From an uncultured Chlorobiaceae bacterium (lineage in GTDB: Bacteria > Bacteroidota > Chlorobiia > Chlorobiales > Chlorobiaceae): DNA of 64,000 bases. Each line of letters starts with the position of its first letter. Position 1 is the stretch's first letter. Shown here piece after piece: positions 59,629 to 64,000 of the stretch. Under the pieces are notes generated by a model. That model saw nothing but the letters and a program-made list of their open reading frames with translations, searched no databases and was not told the origin of the DNA. The stretch is taken from NCBI GenBank assembly GCA_903994455.1, contig CAJEXI010000006.1, positions 53,046 to 117,045 on the forward strand, written 5' to 3'. A program made the position numbers and the translations under genes.

Positions 59629-59934
59629 GGCGCTGAACGCAGGTCGCTCAGTAAGTGAATTTGTGCTTGAGAGCGCTTTTGCTCGTGCCGAAGAGACTCT
59701 GGCCGATCGCCGTTCTTTTACCCTTGACGACGAACAATCGGGAGCATTTGTTGCTGCGCTTGATGCCCCACCACAAGAGTTGCCAAGGCTTTTCAGGAAA
59801 AGAGCATTTTTGAAAAAGCTCTCGACAATCAGGATTTGTCAATTGATTTTTTTCGTGATGTTCTGGTTGCACGGGCAGAGGAAAAAGTCGTTCTTGATGA
59901 AAAGCGAAATACCTCAAATGCCGCACGATGTTGA
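59618..59934 (+). pseudogene. jetC start joined to a DUF1778 antitoxin fragment
   Basis: The ATG at 59618 (with a second at 59621) overlaps the jetB stop, exactly where jetC should begin, and reads MMSEALNA. From residue 9 it is DUF1778 sequence (GRSVSEFVLESAFARAEETLADRR, then FVAALDAPPQELPRL), a type II antitoxin with its RHH part lost. A 10-base deletion, seen against the sister copy at 63290-63453, shifts the frame at 59788. In the shifted frame KSIFE continues for about 40 residues of unknown origin (DNQDLSIDFFRDVLVARAEEK) to a stop at 59934. Confidence 0.8.
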
Positions 59935-60420
59935 GCTTGATTTATACCTGTGGGCTTCGACGGAGAGAGTTGTTGAATCTCAAACCTGAGAATGTTGATG
60001 CGAATAGGCATTTACTGATAATAGTCAATGCAAAAGGAAAGAAAGAGAGTCATCCCCATATCGGATAAAGTGATTGTAATGTTGCGAGAATATTATAAAA
60101 AATATCGTTCCAGTATTTGGTTGTTTGAGGGGCAGGCACATGGTACACAGTACAGCGAAACCAGCTTGCAAAAAGTGTTAAAACATGCACTCGATTATGC
60201 AAAAATCAAAAAAACAGCAACGCTTCATTGGTTGCGGCACTCTTATGCAACACATTTACTGGAAACAGAAACTGATCTACGATACATACAAGAGTTATTA
60301 GGGCATAAGAGCAGTAAGACGATGGAAATTTATACACACGTATGGGAACCGATTTTACTAAAAAAATTCAACTCCCTTCGACAATTTGTGAAAAATATTG
60401 TACACCTCAAAGGTGTATAA
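59928..60420 (+). pseudogene. Tyrosine recombinase (Xer/phage-integrase type), truncated and frameshifted
   Basis: Only the catalytic half is present. Frame 1 (from 59928) gives SLIYTCGLRRRELLNLKPENV with the first catalytic Arg, then ends. Frame 2 (from about 60037) gives [30 protein letters not shown] (HxxR) and [15 protein letters not shown] with the nucleophile Tyr. The switch at about 60032-60045, in an A/G run (AAAGAAAGAGAG), is one indel. The N-terminal SAM-like domain is missing and is replaced by the antitoxin fragment. There is no IntI-specific insertion between the boxes, so by sequence it is of the Xer kind common in Bacteroidota and not a classical integron integrase. Confidence 0.85.
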
Positions 60421-60491
60421 AGCATGAAAGAATAGCTGGCTATATGCACCTTTTGGTAGGATATGGTGCATATATAAAGGAGTTAGGTGCC
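60401..60491 (+). other. Recombination-site-like inverted repeats (attI/attC-like) behind the recombinase
   Basis: TACACCT-CAA-AGGTGTA (60401-60417) and a perfect 10-bp inverted repeat TATATGCACC/GGTGCATATA (60441-60450 and 60465-60474) precede GTTAGGTGCC (60482-60491). GTTAGGT fits the GTTRRRY core of integron sites. Position after the recombinase gene suits an attI or a degraded attC. Confidence 0.5.
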
Positions 60492-61315
60492 ATAATAACA
60501 TACCACAGTTTAACAAAGAGATTTACTATGAATGAATTTAATGCAATTGAAAAAGGGACGATTGATTGGTTTAATCACACAAAGTATCTTTATTGTAATA
60601 AAGACTTAAATGTTAAGTCTCCAATTAATACGACAACGAAAGTTGTAGAACTTGCATATAAGGCTCTTACAAATATACCTTCAAGCTTTACTACATCAAA
60701 AAAGGATATTAAAAATATACTTGACGGCTTTCTTGAGGAGTGTGATCTAATTGGATTTAATTTTAATGTAAGTTGGATTTGGGATCCCCAAGACAACAAA
60801 GGTGAATATTGCCTAATTCCGATATTCTTTGTTGATTCAAATAATTGTGGATTAGCCATGAGTAAGCATAGGAGAATTAAAAATTTAGCAAATATTGCTC
60901 AATCTTTGAAAGCGAAAGTTTTTGGTATTGGAATTAGTCCTGTTTTTGTATTTCCAATTTACTTTTGTTTAAATAGACAAATTGTAAATTCGATTTATAG
61001 CATATATAGTGATGAAAATGAATCATATTTCATACCGACAATTATAGATATTAATTCAAAAACTATATTGGATAAAAAGACATCATTTATACAATCTCTC
61101 TTTTCTGAAAATAATTGGGTTAAAAAATCGAGAATACCCGAGTTTATTAATTTTTGAATTTGATTGATAATAATAGTTAAAAAATTACGGCACCTAACAA
61201 TGTATAAAAATAATAGCCGGTTCAGTAGTAAATTCGAGGGTTGTAGCCCGCTTCAGCTTTTGTATAACTTGGCAGGGATGAAGCCCGCAAACGGCTACTA
61301 TTCTTATACAAACCG
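60482..61315 (+). mobile_element. Integron-like gene cassette (one gene plus attC-like site)
   Basis: The left end is G^TTAGGTGCC (60482). The right end is a roughly 130-base hairpin site whose first arm GGCACCTAAC (61189-61198) is the exact reverse complement of the left end, and which stops at G^TT (61315/61316). In an excised circular cassette these two ends would sit together as the R' and R'' core of one attC. Inside is one AT-rich gene (60528-61157), same direction. The recombinase remnant lies just upstream, also in the same direction. Confidence 0.65.
60528..61157 (+). CDS. Cassette-borne protein of unknown function
   Basis: 209 residues from ATG 60528, with an AAAGAG purine run upstream. 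An open frame from 60342 reads in from the recombinase region, but the added residues belong to the site, not to a protein. The gene is very AT-rich compared with its surroundings. No domain is recognised. Aromatic-rich strands (NFNVSWIWDPQDNKGEYCLIPIFFVDS, then VFVFPIYFCLN) suggest an alpha/beta fold, perhaps nuclease-like. It is the only gene of the cassette, so host or plasmid fitness functions typical of cassettes (toxins, antitoxins, modifiers) are candidates. Confidence 0.7.
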   Translation: MNEFNAIEKGTIDWFNHTKYLYCNKDLNVKSPINTTTKVVELAYKALTNIPSSFTTSKKDIKNILDGFLEECDLIGFNFNVSWIWDPQDNKGEYCLIPIFFVDSNNCGLAMSKHRRIKNLANIAQSLKAKVFGIGISPVFVFPIYFCLNRQIVNSIYSIYSDENESYFIPTIIDINSKTILDKKTSFIQSLFSENNWVKKSRIPEFINF

Positions 61316-61321
61316 TTACCT
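61189..61321 (+). repeat. attC-like recombination hairpin of the cassette
   Basis: The outer arms are GGCACCTAAC (61189) and the GTTACC core at 61315. Inner arms TGTATAAAAATAATAGCCG (61201-61219) and CGGCTACTATTCTTATACA (61292-61310) pair at 17 of 19 positions. The centre has a further partial repeat (GCCCGCTTCA / TGAAGCCCGC). Similar long hairpins occur next to Xer-type genes in Bacteroidota, from memory. Confidence 0.65.
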
Positions 61322-61331
61322 GCGAGTGAGC

Positions 61332-61727
61332 TCATTCCAAGTTGACATTAATTCCTGTTGTCAACATGGTTTTGTGCTTCGGCATATAAGGTTGCCCAAT
61401 TTCGGGTTCGGTATTGCTCGCCGATGGAGGAACCATCAAGAGCGAAATTTCAAGGGCAACTTCAAGTTTTGAAATGGTTTCGAGGGTAAGGTTTTCCCTC
61501 CCTTTGACAATTTTATTAACGTGCTGGGGTGATACACCTATTTTTTCAGCAAGCTCCTTCTGTGAAATGTTTTTTGCGCGTAACGTCCGCAGAATTCGCA
61601 ACGCGATGGCCTGTGAATGTTTCAACCATCTCTCATTCTCTATTCTGTATTTCGCATCTTCTAACCATCCCGAGCACCCTTTTGCAGTTATAGCTGCAAG
61701 TTTCTCTTCAAGAGTATCAACGCCCAT
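61332..61727 (-). CDS. XRE-family helix-turn-helix regulator (antitoxin-like)
   Basis: 131 residues from ATG 61727. An earlier start at 61829 would add 34 residues of no family character that overlap a Fic fragment. The HTH is [41 protein letters not shown] (residues 55-95). The N-terminus ([24 protein letters not shown]) is seen in antitoxin-type XRE proteins. No toxin gene is adjacent in good order: a Fic fragment lies just upstream. Confidence 0.75.
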   Translation of the reverse strand: MGVDTLEEKLAAITAKGCSGWLEDAKYRIENERWLKHSQAIALRILRTLRAKNISQKELAEKIGVSPQHVNKIVKGRENLTLETISKLEVALEISLLMVPPSASNTEPEIGQPYMPKHKTMLTTGINVNLE

Positions 61728-61741
61728 TTTTGTTATTATCC

Positions 61742-61963
61742 CTATGTGCGGAGGGTCAAAATCTGCTCGAAGACCTCTCGTCCATTGGTTGCGGTCTGAG
61801 CTACTCCATTGAGAAAAATCCGCACCCAATGGATCAGGTCATTACTGACTCGCTCCTGCGTCAGGGCATCATAATAGCTGGAGCGTTTACGTTCAAAGAA
61901 ATCCGATAGGTAGAGGGATGGTTTAACCAGCAAGCCCATACTGACCAGGTAAAGCAGAATCAT
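61742..61963 (-). pseudogene. Fic-family protein, C-terminal fragment
   Basis: The frame reads [56 protein letters not shown], the C-terminal helices of Fic/DOC-type AMP-transferases. The HPFxxGNGR catalytic loop and everything before it is missing, so it is inactive. Upstream of it on the minus strand there is a PNPOx-like gene, so the N-terminal half was lost at about 61965. Confidence 0.75.
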
Positions 61964-61985
61964 CAGGCAAGACGGGCAATGAGAA

Positions 61986-62357
61986 TCACCATGTTTGAGT
62001 CGCAGATTCGATTGTTACGGCCATTGTCGCGCGCAACCAGTTGAACCGTTTCTTCAGTAAATCAAACTCTGGTCCAGATGTGATGAACTTCGCCTTGCCT
62101 TTGATCAAACAGCCTGCGCCCGGACCGTGGAGTCCCTTTACCTTGCTGCTTGCTAACGTAATGAGTACAATGGGGTTATACGCCACGTTTGCCTCTGTCT
62201 TGTTCATGTAACCTGCAGGTATCAACAAGCGACCATCCTCGGACATTGCCAAATAGGCATTCCAGGTATTGACCAAATGAGGTCCATCTTCTCCCAAGGT
62301 AGCAATGGCAACGACGCCATCCGCCTTCATCAGTTCTGGCATTACTTCCGGTAACAT
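61986..62357 (-). CDS. Pyridoxamine-5'-phosphate-oxidase-like FMN-binding protein
   Basis: 123 residues. The split-barrel signatures are VAIATLGEDGPHLVNTWNAYLAMSEDGRLLIPAGYMNKTEANV and LITLASSKVKGLHGPGAGCLIKGKAKF, typical of small PNPOx-related proteins in the same group as general-stress FMN-binding proteins. It would bind FMN or F420-like cofactors, with unknown substrate. It is complete by length, unlike its neighbours, but its GC and placement fit the accessory region. Confidence 0.8.
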   Translation of the reverse strand: MLPEVMPELMKADGVVAIATLGEDGPHLVNTWNAYLAMSEDGRLLIPAGYMNKTEANVAYNPIVLITLASSKVKGLHGPGAGCLIKGKAKFITSGPEFDLLKKRFNWLRATMAVTIESATQTW

Positions 62358-62396
62358 TATGTTTTTCTTTTGGTTATGTGTTGATAACGTCTGAAT

Positions 62397-62849
62397 TCAG
62401 CGCTGAGCGAAACGAGTCCGCTGCAATGCAGTGCCAAGTGCCGGACGCTCAGGCGTAGGGATAAATGGATGACCAGCGGCAATATGTTCAGCTTCTGACT
62501 TTTTCAGATCAGCATAGATCGCCTGCAAGTCATAACCAAATTTAGCTGCGTGGGTATCACGTACAGCTCTTACTTCATCTACGATTTCGTCAATCCACAT
62601 CTTCTTCTCCAAGTAGTTCTTCGGGGTGAAAATAAACGGCAGCGATAAGCCAATATCTTCGAGATGAGCAGCGATACCTCTTTGTATCTCCGGGTTTGCA
62701 ATGTGCCGACTCAACGTCAGAAGATAATCAACGGCATTGACTGTGGCAATTGCAATGTGGAGCGCATCTTCAGCCGCCTTGGCTGGAATAATCCCCTTCA
62801 CTATCAGCGAGTTGGCAATATCGAGTGCTTGCTCGGTTATCAAGATCAA
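62397..62849 (-). pseudogene. PIN-type toxin C-terminal fragment fused in frame to its small partner protein
   Basis: Residues 1-75 (AEDALHIAIATVNAVDYLLTL, then RHIANPEI and LPFIFTPKNYLEKK) are the C-terminal half of a PIN-domain (VapC-like) toxin. The start is internal, so the N-terminal acidic residues are missing. Straight on, MWIDEIVDEVRAVRDTHAAKFGYDLQAIYADLKKSE is the short partner protein usually found as a separate gene after such toxins, as at 63783-63923. The toxin's own stop (seen in the copy at 63776) is gone, giving one frame of 150 residues. It may be a chance fusion of a decayed pair. Confidence 0.75.
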
Positions 62850-62852
62850 GGG

Positions 62853-63146
62853 TACACTTTTCAGGAACTCAAGCGGCGGGAAAAGGAGATCTACTTTTTC
62901 AAGGATAAATCGGAGGATGATTTTATTCTCAAAACAGGTTTTGAGGTGACTGAGGCTATTCAGGTTTCAATAACCCTCAGTGATGCAATAACATGGCAAT
63001 GGGAGATTCGCGGACTGACGGAGTGCTGCAACAAGTTCGGATTGCGCCGTGGCCTGATGATCAGGCATAACGGAGCAGAAAAGTTTGAGCATCATGAAAT
63101 AGCCCTTACGGTCATGCCGCTCTACCGGTGGTTGTTACTGCAATAA
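62853..63146 (+). pseudogene. AAA+ ATPase (DUF4143) C-terminal fragment
   Basis: The plus-strand frame reads LKRREKEIYFFKDKSEDDFILKTGFEVTEAIQVSITLSDAITWQWEIRGLTECCNKFGLRRGLMI and ends EHHEIALTVMPLYRWLLLQ. This is the C-terminal DUF4143 domain of the AAA+ ATPases often carried in accessory regions. The ATPase domain and the rest are missing: the fragment abuts the divergent PIN-fusion gene at 62849. Confidence 0.75.
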
Positions 63147-63263
63147 GCTGCTCATTTATACATCGGCACCATCTATAACACATTTGATAATCACTCTATT
63201 CGTCATGACAAAGTCTGGCATTTTTTATATTCTCATGCTGACAGGAATAAAACAGAATTTTTC

Positions 63264-63470
63264 ATGACTGCACAAACCGCCAAAACCGAAAAACTTGAGA
63301 TCGCTCTTGCTCGTGCCGAAAAGACTCTGGCCGATCGCCGTTATTTTACCCTTGACGGCAAGCAATCGAGAGCATTTGTTGCTGCGCTTGATGCCCCACC
63401 ACGAGAGTTGCCAAGGCTCAAAAAGCTTTTTCAGGAAAAGAGCATTTTTGAGCAAGCGCATACGTTATAG
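63264..63470 (+). pseudogene. DUF1778 antitoxin fragment, second copy
   Basis: 68 residues starting at ATG 63264. From residue 11 it is DUF1778 sequence (LEIALARAEKTLADRR, FVAALDAPPRELPRLKKLFQEKSIFE), about nine-tenths identical at the DNA level to 59667-59812 by eye. This copy keeps the 10 bases (TCAAAAAGCT) deleted there, so the frame is intact. The RHH N-terminus is missing and the start context looks random, so it is probably not functional. Confidence 0.75.
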
Positions 63471-63504
63471 CAATCTACCGCACAACATTAACAACAGGCT
63501 TCTC

Positions 63505-63735
63505 ATGAGCAGAGATCTCAAGCGAAAAGATGTAAAAAAACGAGATGAAAACGCAATTGAGGGAAATTCCGTTATCCAGTTGTCACTCGAAGGCCAGCTT
63601 GCCTTTGCCGAGGCTTTGCTGAATCCGCCAGAGCCCAATGCCGCATTGCGACGGGCATTCAAAAATCACGCTGCATTTTTTGGTACACGTTCATGCACCC
63701 AAAATCGAATCTCAGTGTTGAGAATTCGGCTATGA
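63505..63735 (+). pseudogene. DUF1778 antitoxin, internally deleted third copy
   Basis: The start MSRDLKRKDVKKRDEN fits the N-terminal RKD segment of DUF1778 proteins. It jumps directly to the C-terminal VIQLSLEGQLAFAEALLNPPEPNAALRRAFKNH. The middle (RHH core and helix) is missing. After FFG at about 63680 it reads into the unrelated PIN remnant in another frame. It belongs to a different subfamily from the two other copies. Confidence 0.7.
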
Positions 63736-63778
63736 ACCGCAATTAATTTTTACGCCACAAGAACTTATGGAGGGCTAA
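63683..63778 (+). pseudogene. PIN toxin remnant (C-terminal tail)
   Basis: In the plus-strand frame ending at 63778 the sequence reads HAPKIESQC, a stop, then EFGYEPQLIFTPQELMEG and the natural stop. EFGYEPxxIFTPQELMEG is the standard C-terminus of PIN toxins of this kind. The stop in the middle and missing upstream part show it is dead, but its final codons still carry the Shine-Dalgarno (GGAGGG) for the next gene. Confidence 0.75.
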
Positions 63779-63782
63779 TTTT

Positions 63783-63923
63783 ATGTGGCAAGACCCGATA
63801 GTAAAAGAAACTCGTGAGCTTCGAGAAGAATACTCGGAGAAGTTTAACCATGACCCCGAAGCCATCTTTGATGATATCCTTAAACGTCACGGTAAATGTC
63901 AACAAAAATGTCGCGATTTTTAA
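63783..63923 (+). CDS. Small PIN-partner protein (MWxDPIV family), probable antitoxin-like partner
   Basis: 46 residues, complete: it begins MWQDPIVKETRELREEYSEKF and continues NHDPEAIFDDILKRHGK. A GGAGGG ribosome site lies 7-12 bases upstream, and the start is four bases behind the PIN remnant's stop. Proteins of this kind regularly follow PIN-domain toxin genes. The same sequence type is fused to the PIN fragment at 62397-62849, where it reads MWIDEIVDEVRAVRDTHAAKFGYD. The function is unproven. Confidence 0.75.
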   Translation: MWQDPIVKETRELREEYSEKFNHDPEAIFDDILKRHGKCQQKCRDF

Positions 63924-64000
63924 AAAAAGTTACTACTGATAATCGGGGTTTAAGATAACCGTTTGAGGTGCCTCCCATACTTTGGCCTTACGAGTACCCC

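Noticed and set aside
59928..60420. Classical IntI integrase
   Set aside because: The insert typical of IntI between the second and third boxes is missing, so it is called a Xer-type recombinase.
60342..60527. Continuous frame joining the recombinase end to the cassette gene
   Set aside because: The part before ATG 60528 runs through the recombination-site repeats, so it is chance reading-through.
1..64000. CRISPR arrays, rRNA genes, complete insertion sequences
   Set aside because: I saw no regularly spaced repeats, no rRNA-like segments and no full transposase gene with terminal repeats.

Overview
The window looks like chromosome from a green sulfur bacterium (Chlorobiaceae, Chlorobium/Pelodictyon type). 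I base this on gene content, protein style and gene order: tandem Prc-like proteases, the ffh-rpsP-rimM-trmD-rplS block, Kdo/heptose envelope genes and no rRNA. I could not run a search, so the genus is an inference. About 57 kb is dense, ordinary core genome. The last 6.5 kb is an accessory region with abrupt changes in base composition and many broken genes.

Region by region. 1-7233: the end of argG, then argH, then two paralogous periplasmic Prc-type proteases flanking a small phospholipid-methyltransferase-like gene. 7393-13564: fructose-bisphosphate aldolase facing a minus-strand run (5-formyl-THF cyclo-ligase, ppk1, rpiB, CBS protein, M20 amidohydrolase). 13819-22347: pyrC, a small conserved protein, a methyltransferase, an NAD-dependent epimerase, an orphan BMP-family lipoprotein, an NlpC/P60 hydrolase, a hybrid sensor kinase and a DUF218 protein. 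22351-26271: an hcp operon with its Rrf2-type regulator and a promoter/operator, a HigA remnant, rmuC and tRNA-Cys. 26323-31384: a five-gene envelope-sugar operon that resembles the Kdo8N (8-amino-Kdo) route. 31565-37748: acyl-CoA synthetase, a MutY homologue without the Fe-S cluster, and the translation/SRP operon. 37914-43186: heptose kinase, two START-like proteins, CtpA, a 789-bp AT-rich gap and a RidA-family gene. 43316-57390: TenI/ThiE/ThiD, UDP-glucose dehydrogenase, lipoprotein, hydrolase, pepA, nanoRNase, rlmN, adk, priA, and a rhodanese/MauE-like pair.

57548-64000 is the accessory part. GC-rich jetA and jetB (DUF3375, DUF4194) of a Wadjet anti-plasmid system are intact, but jetC survives only as a start codon and a few residues. 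It breaks into a DUF1778 antitoxin fragment, then into the C-terminal half of a frameshifted tyrosine recombinase. Directly behind the recombinase is an AT-rich gene bounded by G^TTAGGTGCC on the left and by a roughly 130-bp attC-like hairpin on the right, whose first arm is the exact reverse complement of the left boundary. That is the layout of an integron gene cassette. The rest is a toxin-antitoxin graveyard: XRE regulator, Fic fragment, PNPOx-like protein, a PIN toxin fragment fused in frame to its usual small partner, a DUF4143 ATPase fragment, two more DUF1778 fragments, a PIN remnant and an intact unfused small partner.

The best leads are the cassette with its reciprocal ends, the decapitated Wadjet operon, the PIN-partner fusion, the Kdo8N-like operon and the Fe-S-free MutY.
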